A stretch of 64,000 bases of DNA, taken from positions 1 to 64,000 of the forward strand of contig DASUYB010000136.1 of assembly GCA_036377595.1 (NCBI GenBank). Reading direction: 5' to 3'. Made by a program: the position numbers and the translations under genes. Source of the stretch: Longimicrobium sp. Lineage in GTDB: Bacteria > Gemmatimonadota > Gemmatimonadetes > Longimicrobiales > Longimicrobiaceae. A model generated the notes under the pieces. The model saw nothing but the letters and a program-made list of their open reading frames with translations. It searched no databases and was not told the origin of the DNA. Within the stretch, counting starts at the first letter, position 1; each line of letters begins with the position of its first letter. This document shows positions 37,935-46,834 of this stretch, piece by piece.

Positions 37935-39830
37935 ATGCATGATTATCAATCGCTGGATCAGTTCCTGAAAAACCTCGAGCCCCGGGTGCGCGGCGGCGAC
38001 ATGGCGCGCGACACCTCGGGCGTCCTGCACCTGTTCGAGGAGACGGTGGAGGAGCTGCGCGTGGCCGTGGAGGAGCTGCGCGTGACCGAGGAGGAGATGG
38101 CCAGCGCCGCCCAGCAGAAGGATCTCGCCGGCGAGGCCGCCGCGCGCGACGCCCGGCGGCTGCGCGACGCCTTCACCGCGGCGCCCTTCCCGCTGCTGCT
38201 GACCGACTCGCTCGGCGTGGTGATCTACGCGAACGCCGCCGCCGGCGCGCTGGTGGGGGTTCGCCCGGGGGACCTGCCGGGGAAGCCGCTGGCGGTGTTC
38301 ATCGCCGAGGACGCCAGGAAGCCGTTCCGCGCGCTGGTGTCGCGGCTGGCGCACGAGGCGGCGCCGCGCACCGCCCAGCTGGTGCTGCAGCCGCGCGCCC
38401 GGCTGCCGCTGGAGGTGGAGGCCGCCGTCTGGCCGGTTCCCCAGTCCGACGGGATGGCCTTCGGCTGGCGGCTGACCGACGTCACCGAGCGGCTGGTGAG
38501 CGAGGCGGCGGGCGCGGAGCAGCTGGCCGTGCTGCGCGCCACCATCGACTCGCTTCCCGACGCGGTGGCGGCGATGGACGTGGACGGCAGCGTGCTGGTG
38601 TGGAACCGCGCCGCGCAGGAGTTGCTTGGGTGGGCCGAGGACGAGGTGGCCGGGCGCCCCAACCCCGCCGTGGGCGACGAGGTTTCGTCACTGCTCGGCG
38701 CGGTGCGTGCCGCGCCGGGGGTGGCGGCGCCGTCGCGCGTGGCGGCGGTAGCGGAGCCGAAGGAGGGCGACCCGCTGCCGGTGGAGCTCTCCCTGTCGCC
38801 GCTGGCGGACGCGTCGGGGCGGGTGCGCGGGACGGTGTCGATCATCCGCCCCGCCGCGGTCCCCGCCCCCGCGCGCGAGGGCTGGTCCGAGGCGGAGATG
38901 CGCCGCGTCCTGCTCGAGGGCGCCACCGTCGGCACGCTCGCCGACCGGCTGCGCGACGGGATCGCCGCGGGGCTGCACGCCGGCTACCTGCGCGCGGGCG
39001 ACCGCCTCCCCAGCATCCGCGACGCGGCGCAGGAGACGGGGATCGACCACCGGATCGTGGCGGGCGCCTACCGCCGGCTGGGCGCGGCGGGGTTCGTGGA
39101 GGTGCGCTACCGCAAGGGCGTGCGCGTGGCGCCGCCGCCGCAGGAGACCGATCCCGAGCTGGGCGAGACGGCCGACTGGCTGGCCGGGGTGCTGGAAGAG
39201 GCGGCGGCGCTGCAGGTGCGCGTGCCCGGGCTTCCCGACCTGGTGCGGCGCTGGACGGCGTCGCGGCCGCTGCGCTGCGCCTGCGTGGACGCCACGGTCG
39301 ACGCCCGCGCCGCGCTCTGCCACGAGATGCACAGCCAGTGGGGGATGGAGGCGGTGCCCGTGGCGCTGCGCCCCGGCGGCGAGGGGCGGCGCGAGCTGGT
39401 GCAGGCGCTGCGCGACGCCGACCTGGTCGTCACCACGCACTTCCACGGGCACGAGCTGGCCGCCGCCTGCCAGGCCGAGGGGAAGCCGCTGGTGCTGGCG
39501 CGCCTCAGCCCCGAGCTGGTGGACGCGGTGGAGGAGTGCGTCCATCACCGCCCGCTGACGGCGCTCGTGGCCGACCCCGCGTACGGCGAGCGGCTGCGCG
39601 CGCTGGCCGGCGGGGCGGCCATCCGGGTCGTCGCGGTGGGCGACATCGCCGCGGTGGAAGCGCTGGATCCCGACACGCCCGTGCTGGCCACCCTGGCCGC
39701 GCGCGAGCAGGTGTCCCGGCGGCTGCGGCTGCTGGTGCCCGCCACGCACTTCGTGGCGCCGGTGTCGGTGCGCACGCTGGCGCGCCTGCTGGTGAACGCC
39801 AACGTGCACCCGCCCTCGGGCCTCTCCTGA
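37935..39830 (+). CDS. PAS-PAS-GntR regulator with C-terminal ligand-binding-like domain
   Basis: A 631-residue protein with an uncommon architecture. Residues about 30-75 are a short coiled coil ([20 protein letters not shown]). Two PAS domains follow: about 80-190 ([20 protein letters not shown]) and 200-310 ([20 protein letters not shown]). A GntR-type winged helix is at about 335-400 ([20 protein letters not shown]). The last 220 residues resemble the periplasmic-binding-like or GntR-associated effector half ([14 protein letters not shown]). It probably links an internal signal (redox, light or ligand) to DNA binding. The ATG at 37935 is preferred. Targets unknown. Confidence 0.82.
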   Translation: MHDYQSLDQFLKNLEPRVRGGDMARDTSGVLHLFEETVEELRVAVEELRVTEEEMASAAQQKDLAGEAAARDARRLRDAFTAAPFPLLLTDSLGVVIYANAAAGALVGVRPGDLPGKPLAVFIAEDARKPFRALVSRLAHEAAPRTAQLVLQPRARLPLEVEAAVWPVPQSDGMAFGWRLTDVTERLVSEAAGAEQLAVLRATIDSLPDAVAAMDVDGSVLVWNRAAQELLGWAEDEVAGRPNPAVGDEVSSLLGAVRAAPGVAAPSRVAAVAEPKEGDPLPVELSLSPLADASGRVRGTVSIIRPAAVPAPAREGWSEAEMRRVLLEGATVGTLADRLRDGIAAGLHAGYLRAGDRLPSIRDAAQETGIDHRIVAGAYRRLGAAGFVEVRYRKGVRVAPPPQETDPELGETADWLAGVLEEAAALQVRVPGLPDLVRRWTASRPLRCACVDATVDARAALCHEMHSQWGMEAVPVALRPGGEGRRELVQALRDADLVVTTHFHGHELAAACQAEGKPLVLARLSPELVDAVEECVHHRPLTALVADPAYGERLRALAGGAAIRVVAVGDIAAVEALDPDTPVLATLAAREQVSRRLRLLVPATHFVAPVSVRTLARLLVNANVHPPSGLS

Positions 39831-39992
39831 GGCGCGGCGATCGGTCGGTGTGGTGTCGATGAGATGTCGGGGACGTGGAGATGGGATCTCCGCGTCCCCC
39901 GCGCTTCTTCCTCGATCCCCATCTTGCGCGGGTGGAGACGAACGGCGCTCTTTCCGCGATCCCGATCTCCATCTCCCTGACGCAGCGAGCGG

Positions 39993-40784
39993 ATGGCCAT
40001 CCCCATCGTCCTGACCATCGCCGGGTCGGACTCCGGCGGCGGCGCGGGGATCCAGGCGGACCTGAAGAGCTTCCACGCGTTCGGCGTGTTCGGCACCAGC
40101 GCGATCACCGCCATCACCGTGCAGAACACGCTCGGCGTCAGCGGTGTGCACCCGGTGCCCATCGACGTGGTGCGCGCGCAGATCGCCGCCGTGGCGGAGG
40201 ATCTGCCGCCCGCCGCGTGCAAGTCGGGGATGCTGGCCACGGCCGGGCTGGTGCGCGCGGTGGCCGCGTCGATCCGCGAGCACGCGCTGCCGAACTACGT
40301 GCTGGACCCGGTGATGGTGGCCACCAGCGGCGACCGCCTCCTGGCCGGCGACGCGGAGCGCACGATCGTGGAGGAGCTGGTGCCGCTGGCCGCGCTCGTC
40401 ACGCCCAACCTCGACGAGGCGGCGATCCTGGTGGGCGAGCCGGTGGAGGATGAAACGGGGATGCGCCGCGCCGCGGATGCGCTGGTGGCGATGGGCGCGC
40501 GCGCCGCGCTGCTGAAGGGCGGCCACCTGCGCGGCGACGAGCTGGTAGACGTGCTCTACGACGGCCGCGAATGGCGCACCTGGCGGCGGCCGAAGCTGGC
40601 GACGCGCAACACGCACGGCACCGGCTGCACCCTCTCCGCCGCGGCGGCCGCGGGGCTGGCGCACGGCCGCCCGCTCGCCCGCGCGGTGGAGGACGCGCTC
40701 GACTACGTCCAGCGTGCCATGGCCGCCGCGCCCGGCCTGGGCCGCGGCCACGGCCCCCTCAACCACATGGTCGGGAATTCCTGA
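39993..40784 (+). CDS. thiD: Hydroxymethylpyrimidine (phosphate) kinase
   Basis: A 263-residue ribokinase-fold enzyme of thiamine synthesis that phosphorylates HMP and HMP-P. N-terminal [22 protein letters not shown]-like [15 protein letters not shown] and the C-terminal anion-hole block [12 protein letters not shown] are diagnostic. Length is normal. Start ATG 39993. No other thi genes are adjacent and I see no TPP riboswitch in the 160 bp upstream. It converges with the M48 protease gene across a long hairpin. Confidence 0.95.
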   Translation: MAIPIVLTIAGSDSGGGAGIQADLKSFHAFGVFGTSAITAITVQNTLGVSGVHPVPIDVVRAQIAAVAEDLPPAACKSGMLATAGLVRAVAASIREHALPNYVLDPVMVATSGDRLLAGDAERTIVEELVPLAALVTPNLDEAAILVGEPVEDETGMRRAADALVAMGARAALLKGGHLRGDELVDVLYDGREWRTWRRPKLATRNTHGTGCTLSAAAAAGLAHGRPLARAVEDALDYVQRAMAAAPGLGRGHGPLNHMVGNS

Positions 40785-40792
40785 AACAGAAG

Positions 40793-40881
40793 GGGCTCAC
40801 GCAGAGTCAGCAGAGTTAGCAGTTACAAGCAGTGGCATGACTGCTGATCAACTGCTGACCCTGCTAACTCTGCGTGAGCCC
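40793..40881. terminator. Imperfect long hairpin between convergent genes
   Basis: GGGCTCACGCAGAG plus two CAGCAG-type units pairs with the mirrored CTAACTCTGCGTGAGCCC. The outer 14 bp are exact; the inner units differ slightly. Fourth member of the CTCACGCAGAG family. Confidence 0.8.
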
Positions 40882-40954
40882 AAGTCTTTCAGGGATATGG
40901 AAGCGGCGCCCCGTCAGGACGGAGCGCCGCTTCATCGCGATTTCTCCCGACGAT

Positions 40955-41797
40955 TTACCGCCGCCGGACGTAGCGGCGGAAGCGGTCGGCGAGGAGCTGG
41001 CCGCTCGCGGGGTCGAGGTGCGCGGCGGCGGCCTGGCGCTCCAGCGCGGCCACGCGCTCCGGCGGCTCGGGGTGCGTGGCCTTCATCTCGGCCAGGAAGC
41101 GGCGCTTGCGCTCGTTGCTCTCCGACGTCTGCAGGCGGCGCACGAAGGTGGCCAGGCCGTCGGGACGGTAGCCGGCGGACGCGGCGTACAGCATCCCCAG
41201 CGAGTCGCTCTCCAGCTCGTCGCCGCGCCCCAGGCCGGTGAAGATCAGGGAGGTCAGCCGCCCCACCGCCTGGTCCAGCACGAAGCCGTTCAGGTCGGCC
41301 TCGCTCTGCGCGCCCTGGATCATGCTCCCCTTCCGCATCTGCTCCAGCACGTGCTTCTGGTCCACGTGCGCCACCTCGTGGGCCAGCACGCCGGCCAGCT
41401 CCGCCTCGCTCTCCATCAGCTCCAGCGCGCCGCGGGTCACGAACACGTAGCCGCCCGGCGCCGCGAACGCGTTGATCTCGTCCGTGTCCAGCACCGCGAA
41501 GCGGAAGGGCAGCTCGTTGTAGCGCGGCGACTGCTGGGCGACCACGGTGCCGACCAGGTTCACGTAGTCGTTCAGCGCGGGGTCGTTCAGCACGCGCCAG
41601 CGGCCGGCCACGGTGGCCGCCACCTCGCGCCCGATCTCGCGCTCCTTCGCCACGCCGACGGTGAACGAGCCCGCGGCCGCGCCGCCCGCCGCGCGCGCCA
41701 CCCGCCCCAGGATCCCCCCGCGCTGCGCGGCCAGCGTACGGTCCGCCGCGGGGACCGCCAGCAGGAGGGTGGCGGAGATGATGATCGCCCGGTTCAT
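40955..41797 (-). CDS. M48-family metalloprotease
   Basis: A 280-residue secreted or lipoprotein-like zinc protease. A signal peptide (IIISATLLLAVPAADRTLA) opens the protein. The zinc motif HEVAH is at residues 140-144, with the third ligand expected in DELESDSLG near 194. GGYVFVTRGALELME precedes the motif, as in the family. Related BepA/YfgC-like proteases act in envelope quality control. The ATG overlaps the stop of the upstream cyclase gene as ATGA, so the two are translationally coupled. Confidence 0.9.
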   Translation of the reverse strand: MNRAIIISATLLLAVPAADRTLAAQRGGILGRVARAAGGAAAGSFTVGVAKEREIGREVAATVAGRWRVLNDPALNDYVNLVGTVVAQQSPRYNELPFRFAVLDTDEINAFAAPGGYVFVTRGALELMESEAELAGVLAHEVAHVDQKHVLEQMRKGSMIQGAQSEADLNGFVLDQAVGRLTSLIFTGLGRGDELESDSLGMLYAASAGYRPDGLATFVRRLQTSESNERKRRFLAEMKATHPEPPERVAALERQAAAAHLDPASGQLLADRFRRYVRRR

Positions 41798-44577
41798 GGT
41801 GCCGTCTCCTCCTTCACTGGTGCCGACTGGCCCAGCCGTCCGTCGCGGGTGAAGGCGTCGACCGCCACCGCGTCCACCGCGCGCTGGTCCATCGCCGCCA
41901 CGGCCGCCGCGTCCGGCGTCACCGTGACGGCGCCGGATGGCGTCTGCACGGTGCGCGGCGCCACGCCTCGCGTCCCGGCCGTCGGCGCCAGGCTGGCGGT
42001 GCGGTTCGACGCCACCTGGCCGGTGGTGCGCTGCACCATGTCGTTGATCGTCCGGCGTCCCCGGCTCATGGCCAGCAGGGCGTCGGGGAAGTCGGCCTGC
42101 ACCGCCGGCCGCCGCGCGAACACGCGGGCGACCTTTCCTTCGGCGCGCTGCACGATGCGCCCGGCGCCCGGCTGCTTCAGCGCGCCCGACGCGTCGAACT
42201 GGGCGACCACGGCCTGGACGAGCGGGTCGTCCTTGGCCGCGTTCTGCTCCAGTGGCGCGGCGGCCACGCCGGTCACCACCTGCACGCGGTTGCGCTCGCC
42301 GACCAGGATCAGCGGCTCGGAGAGGTGGCTGTCCGCGCCCACGCGGCGGATCTCGGCGCGCCAGCGCGGCGCCTTGGCGAAGCCGTCGACGCGGGCGACC
42401 AGCGCCAGCGAGTCGGCCCGCGCGGGGTTGGTGACGCTCCACGCCACCAGCTGCCCGCGCTGCCAGCGCCCGGGCTGGTAGACGTCGTCGGTCCAGCGCT
42501 GCTTGGCCTGCGCGGACGCGGTGAGCGGGGCGGCGGCCAGCAGCAGCGCCGCGATCCCCGCCGTCGCCATCACCTTCGCGGCGGCGGCGGGGGAGGCGGC
42601 GGACGCCGCGCGGCGGCCCCGCAGCTCGTGCACCTGCACGGCCTGCTCCTTTCCCTTCACGTGCACCTCCGGCAGCGCGCGCGTGTCGTAGCCGTCGCCC
42701 AGGGCGGCACGCACCGCGTCGCTGATGATGATGGTGGTCTCCATCTCCTTGTTCAGCGATTCCAGCCGGCTGGCAAGGTTCACCGCGTCGCCGATGGCGG
42801 TGTAGTCGAGCTTGTGGCGGAGCGAGCCGATCATTCCCACCACCGCCTCGCCCGTGTTGATGCCGATGCCGATGCGCAGCCCCGCCGCGCGCCCGTCGGC
42901 CTCCCACGCGCGGTTCAGGCGGTCGAGCTCGGCGATCATCTCCAGCGCGCAGTCGCAGGCGCGGCGCGCGTGGTCGGCCGCGGGGAGCGGCGCGCCCCAG
43001 AACGCCATCACCGCGTCGCCGATGAACTTGTCGCTCGTCCCGCGGTGGCGGAACACGATGTCCGTCATCGCCCCCAGGTACTCGTTCAGCATGGCGACGA
43101 CGGTCTCCGCGGGGAGCTTCTCCGACAGCGAGGTGAAGCCGCGGATGTCGCTGAAGAGGATGGTGAGCGGCACGCGCTGCCCGCCCAGCGCCAGCGACTG
43201 CCCCGCGTCCGCGAGCTGGCGGACCACGTGGGGGTCGACGAAGCGGCTGAACATGTCGCGCACGCGGCGCCGCTCGCGTCCCTCGGTGACGTAGTTCCCC
43301 GCCATCGCGCCGGCGTAGGCCAGCGCGCCGCCCAGCGCCGGCGCCGCGGCGTCCAGCCACACCCCGCCCGCGAACGCGCCGACGCTGGCGATCGCCGCCA
43401 GCAGGAGGACGAGCAGCGCCGCCGCCGTCCCCCACGCGGCCGAGACGATCAGCGACACCGCCGTCGCCGCCGCCAGCGCGGACGCCGCGGCCGTCCCCGC
43501 GTTGGCCCACGCGGGCGCGCGCCGCATGAAGTCGCCGCGCAGGAGGTTGTCGAGCGCGGTGGCGTGGATCATCACCCCCGGCTCCTTGGCGCCGTAGGGG
43601 GTCACGCGCAGGTCCAGCATTCCACTCGCCGTCGCCGCGACGAAGACGATCTTCCCCTTCAGCGAATCCGGCGGCAGGGCGGGCGCGCGGCCGTGGAAGA
43701 CGTCGTCGTACGACAGCGCCAGCCGCGAGTACGAGAACGCGGGATACGTCTGCCGCGCCCGCGTGCCGAACGGCCCCCGCCAGCGGATCACCATCCGCCC
43801 GTCCTCCAGCGGCACCGCCACCACGCCGCCGCGCAGCGCGCCGCGATCGAGCGAGAACGCGCCGCCGTAGCGCCGGGGGTCGGCGAGCCGCGCCGCGGCC
43901 AGGGAGAGCGAGGGATAGAATCGCCCGTCGTGGCGCCAGACCAGCTGCTCGTGGCGCACGGTGCCGCTCACCGTGTCGGAGTTCAGCGCGATGGAGCCGA
44001 CGCCCGCCGCGCCGCGGGTCAGCGCGGGCATCGGCGCGATCTCCTGCCCCTGCTCGACCAGCGCGTTGCCGCCGCGCAGGGGGAGGGCGAAGCGCCGCGC
44101 CTCCGCCTCGCCGCTCGCCCCGGCGGCGATCCCCTCCACCGAGTCGGTGTCGCGCGACATGGCCATCGGCAGGACGACGTTCCCCGCCTCCGCCACGGCG
44201 TCGGCGAAGGCCTGGTCGCTGGCGCTGTCCAGCCCCGCCTCGGGGAACTGCACGTCGTAGACGACGAGCTTCGCGCCGGCGTAGCGGAGATAGTCGAGCA
44301 CCGCCGCGTGCACCGCGCGGGGCCAGGGCCAGCGCCCGTACTGCGGCTGCAGCTCGCGCAGCGAGCGGTCGTCGATGGCGGCGATGACGATGTCCCTCGA
44401 CGCCCGCGACGGGTCTGCCAGCGCCGTCGTGCGCAGGTCGTACGTGGCCCCCTCCGCGCGCCGCATCAGCGTGGTCCCGCGCAGGGAGACGGTGACCGCC
44501 GCCGCGGCCGTGCCGACGGCCAGTCCACGCCCCAGGCGGCGGAGCCGCCGCGCGCGCGGCGTGGAGGCGCCGGCCAC
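41794..44577 (-). CDS. CHASE2-adenylate/guanylate cyclase fused to a FecR-like domain
   Basis: A 927-residue protein. After one helix, residues about 45-330 are a CHASE2 extracytoplasmic sensor (DIVIAAIDDRSLRELQPQYG). Three helices at about 345-440 lead to a class III cyclase (about 470-645; LFSDIRGFTSLSEKLP, DKFIGDAVMAFWG, GIGINTGEAVVGMIG). Then, still in frame, residues 670-690 look like a signal peptide (MATAGIAALLLAAAPLTASAQ) followed by a FecR-like region. CHASE2-cyclase and FecR proteins are commonly neighbours; here they are joined. An internal start at 42570 could also yield a separate secreted FecR protein. Makes cyclic nucleotide on an unknown signal. Confidence 0.88.
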   Translation of the reverse strand: MAGASTPRARRLRRLGRGLAVGTAAAAVTVSLRGTTLMRRAEGATYDLRTTALADPSRASRDIVIAAIDDRSLRELQPQYGRWPWPRAVHAAVLDYLRYAGAKLVVYDVQFPEAGLDSASDQAFADAVAEAGNVVLPMAMSRDTDSVEGIAAGASGEAEARRFALPLRGGNALVEQGQEIAPMPALTRGAAGVGSIALNSDTVSGTVRHEQLVWRHDGRFYPSLSLAAARLADPRRYGGAFSLDRGALRGGVVAVPLEDGRMVIRWRGPFGTRARQTYPAFSYSRLALSYDDVFHGRAPALPPDSLKGKIVFVAATASGMLDLRVTPYGAKEPGVMIHATALDNLLRGDFMRRAPAWANAGTAAASALAAATAVSLIVSAAWGTAAALLVLLLAAIASVGAFAGGVWLDAAAPALGGALAYAGAMAGNYVTEGRERRRVRDMFSRFVDPHVVRQLADAGQSLALGGQRVPLTILFSDIRGFTSLSEKLPAETVVAMLNEYLGAMTDIVFRHRGTSDKFIGDAVMAFWGAPLPAADHARRACDCALEMIAELDRLNRAWEADGRAAGLRIGIGINTGEAVVGMIGSLRHKLDYTAIGDAVNLASRLESLNKEMETTIIISDAVRAALGDGYDTRALPEVHVKGKEQAVQVHELRGRRAASAASPAAAAKVMATAGIAALLLAAAPLTASAQAKQRWTDDVYQPGRWQRGQLVAWSVTNPARADSLALVARVDGFAKAPRWRAEIRRVGADSHLSEPLILVGERNRVQVVTGVAAAPLEQNAAKDDPLVQAVVAQFDASGALKQPGAGRIVQRAEGKVARVFARRPAVQADFPDALLAMSRGRRTINDMVQRTTGQVASNRTASLAPTAGTRGVAPRTVQTPSGAVTVTPDAAAVAAMDQRAVDAVAVDAFTRDGRLGQSAPVKEETAP

Positions 44578-44578
44578 G

Positions 44579-44905
44579 CTACGAGTTCCGCTCGGGTGCG
44601 CCCGCGGGCGGGAGCGCGGCCGCCTGCACGGGCGACGTCGCCTCCAGCCGGCGGCGGAAGTCGGCGTCCTCCACCAGCACGCGCAGCGAGCGGTCCATCC
44701 CGTCCAGCTGCTGCTCGATCAGGCCGATGCGGCGCTCGAGCAGGTTCACGTTGTCGTCCACCCCGCGCATCTCGCGGTAGCGGGCCATCGCCTCGACGAT
44801 CGGCTTCAGCGCGATGCGGGCGGTGATTCCCGCGATGGGGATGAGGACTGCCAGCCCGCCCAGGGTCACGGCGGTCAGACCGATCAGCTCTCCGGAGATC
44901 TGCAT
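44579..44905 (-). CDS. Small membrane-anchored coiled-coil protein
   Basis: A 108-residue protein. One hydrophobic helix at about residues 6-30 (LIGLTAVTLGGLAVLIPIAG) is followed by helical, heptad-like sequence (NVNLLERRIGLIEQQLDGMD). No enzyme motif. Its stop is one base before the cyclase start, so the three genes (this, cyclase, M48) form one unit. A partner role for the cyclase is possible but unproven. Confidence 0.72.
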   Translation of the reverse strand: MQISGELIGLTAVTLGGLAVLIPIAGITARIALKPIVEAMARYREMRGVDDNVNLLERRIGLIEQQLDGMDRSLRVLVEDADFRRRLEATSPVQAAALPPAGAPERNS

Positions 44906-45140
44906 GGATGGGAACCAGGGAATCCGGTGGATGCCAGCAGGACGAAGTGTGTCCGGTGGCAGCTACGGAGGTCGGCAGAGGAAAGTTTGCGGCGGCGCCG
45001 GCGGAATCGCGGCGCGGGGATACACAATGTGCTGCGGGCGGGGATGAAAAGCCAGTGCGGCGGCGATGGAAGTCGTTGCCCTCTCAACCGCTTGTGCAGC
45101 GTCCCCGCGATGGGCTTGAGACGCGCAAACACCGGGAGAT

Positions 45141-45323
45141 GTCATTCCGAGCGCGGCCAGACCGACCCTGCGTCCTGCTCCGTCGGCCGCAGCGCGAGCA
45201 ATCCATCGCCGGCGTACGAGCGACAGGCCGCCTATGGCTCGTATGCGGAGCACAGATTCCTCACGGAGCCGCCAGTCATCGCTGCGGTGGAAAGAATGGT
45301 GCGGCGGCTCCGCTCGGAATGAC
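45141..45323. mobile_element. MITE-like element 1 with 13-bp terminal inverted repeats
   Basis: GTCATTCCGAGCG at 45141-45153 is exactly mirrored by CGCTCGGAATGAC at 45311-45323, giving a 183-bp element with no coding capacity. The right inner part (CTGCGGTGGAAAGAATGG) matches element 2 near 46553. Outside it, 44906-45140 shows no gene I can support. Confidence 0.75.
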
Positions 45324-45338
45324 ATTCATCGTCTTGAA

Positions 45339-45438
45339 CTCTCGCACTCTCGCACTCACGCACTCACGCACTCACGCACTCACGCACTCACGCACTCACG
45401 CACTCTCGCACTCTCGCACTCTCGCACTCTCGCACTCA
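45339..45438. repeat. CACTCACG/CACTCTCG octamer array at the end of the PNP gene
   Basis: About twelve octamers in the orientation CACTCWCG. The PNP stop codon (complement of TCA at 45436-45438) lies in the last unit of the array. Confidence 0.9.
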
Positions 45439-46290
45439 GGCCGCCGCCTCGCTCGCCAGGTTCAGCGACGCGATCCTTGGCAGCACCCCGCGCACCAGCG
45501 CCGCCAGCCGGTCACGGACGCGCGCGCCGACCTCCATCACCTCGTCGTGGCTCAGCGTGGCGCCGCCCAGCCCCGCGGCCAGGTTGGTGATGCACGAGAT
45601 CCCCAGGCAGCGCACGCCGAGCGCGCGCGCCACCAGCACTTCGGGCACGGTCGACATCCCCACCGCGTCGGCGCCCAGGCGGGCGAGCATGCGGATCTCC
45701 GCCGGCGTCTCGTAGCTGGGGCCCAGGAGCGCGGCGTAGACGCCCTGGGTGACGGGGATGCCGAGCTCCAGCGCCACCGCCTCGGCCTGTGCGCGGAAGG
45801 TGCGGTCGTACGGGTCCGACATGTCGGGGAAGCGCTGCTCGCCGGGGACGACCTGGCCGGCAAGCGGGTTCTTCCACATCAGGTTGATGTGGTCGGCGAT
45901 GATCATCAGGTCGCCCGGCTGCATCCCCGGGCGCAGGCCGCCGGCCGCGTTGGTCAGCAGCATGGCCTCCGCGCCGAGCGCCGCCAGCGCGCGCACGGGG
46001 AGCGCCACGTCCGCCGGCGACCATCCTTCGTACAGGTGGAAGCGTCCCTGCATGGCGGCGACCTCCACGCCCTCCATCCGCCCGGCGACGAGGCGCCCGG
46101 CATGCCCCGCGAGCTCCTGCGTGCGCCGCGGGAAGCCGGGGATCTGGTCGAAGGGGATGGCGACGGGGTCCTCGATCTCGTCCGCCAGCCCGCCCAGCCC
46201 GGAGCCCAGCACCAGCACGGCGTGGGGCGCGCGGGTGATGCGCTCGCGGAGAAAGTGGACCGTTTCGGCGATGGGGGCGGGATGCGCCAT
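45436..46290 (-). CDS. Purine nucleoside phosphorylase (PNP/MTAP family)
   Basis: A 284-residue trimeric-type purine nucleoside phosphorylase. LVLGSGLGGLADEI (phosphate loop, near residue 26), MQGRFHLYEGW (near 80), LLTNAAGGLRPGMQPGDLM (near 111) and the base-site region GPSYETPAEIRML and AVGMSTVPE are all present. Cleaves inosine/guanosine with phosphate for purine salvage. The last residues run into an octamer repeat array that supplies the stop codon. Start MAHPAPIAETV at 46290; monocistronic by position. Confidence 0.94.
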   Translation of the reverse strand: MAHPAPIAETVHFLRERITRAPHAVLVLGSGLGGLADEIEDPVAIPFDQIPGFPRRTQELAGHAGRLVAGRMEGVEVAAMQGRFHLYEGWSPADVALPVRALAALGAEAMLLTNAAGGLRPGMQPGDLMIIADHINLMWKNPLAGQVVPGEQRFPDMSDPYDRTFRAQAEAVALELGIPVTQGVYAALLGPSYETPAEIRMLARLGADAVGMSTVPEVLVARALGVRCLGISCITNLAAGLGGATLSHDEVMEVGARVRDRLAALVRGVLPRIASLNLASEAAA

Positions 46291-46404
46291 GCGTCCTCGG
46301 GCGGAGAGGTGGAGGCGGGACGATAGCCGCGCCGCCGGAACGCGTCAACGCCGCGGCGGGTGGGTGTCCGCGGAGGTGTCGGGATTCCCGAGCGGACCGC
46401 GGAT

Positions 46405-46592
46405 GTCATCCTGAGGGCGCGGGCACCGAGGCCGCGTACGGACGAATCTCCGCGCGCCCGAAGGATCTTGCAGGGCGGGCTGGATATCCGCTCTGAACGA
46501 GCAGGCCTGTCCGCGGCGGCGAGTAGATCCTTCGGTCGGCGCCAACCAGTGATGCGGTGGAAAGTTCGGTGCGGCGCCTCCCTCAGGATGAC
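46405..46592. mobile_element. MITE-like element 2 with 13-bp terminal inverted repeats
   Basis: GTCATCCTGAGGG (46405-46417) is exactly mirrored by CCCTCAGGATGAC (46580-46592), 188 bp in all, non-coding. It shares GCGGTGGAAAG and GGTGCGGCG with element 1 in the same relative place. The rest of 46291-46834 has no gene I can support. Confidence 0.75.
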
Positions 46593-46834
46593 AACCAGAG
46601 GTGTTCAGCCGATCGACCCCATCCCCCATCCCCCTGTCCTTGTCCCCCTGTCCCCTGCGGTTCTTCGGACCACGTTCGGTTGCATAAACCGTTGTTCCAT
46701 ATTATGTTGCGAAGGAACGAAGGCCGGTGCGCCACGTTCAATCCCCCGTAAAACCGGCAGTTACGCTTCGTTCCCCCGGTTGATCAGACCGCCGCGGCCC
46801 CCGCGGTGCGCCCGCAGTGCAATCCGGAGGCAGA

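Noticed and set aside
39831-39992. TPP riboswitch before thiD
   Set aside because: I could not find the conserved CUGAGA and ACCUGA-type segments in the upstream 160 bp.
44906-45140. A small gene between the cyclase operon and the MITE-like element
   Set aside because: Short open frames exist in both directions, but none has a plausible start site or protein-like composition.
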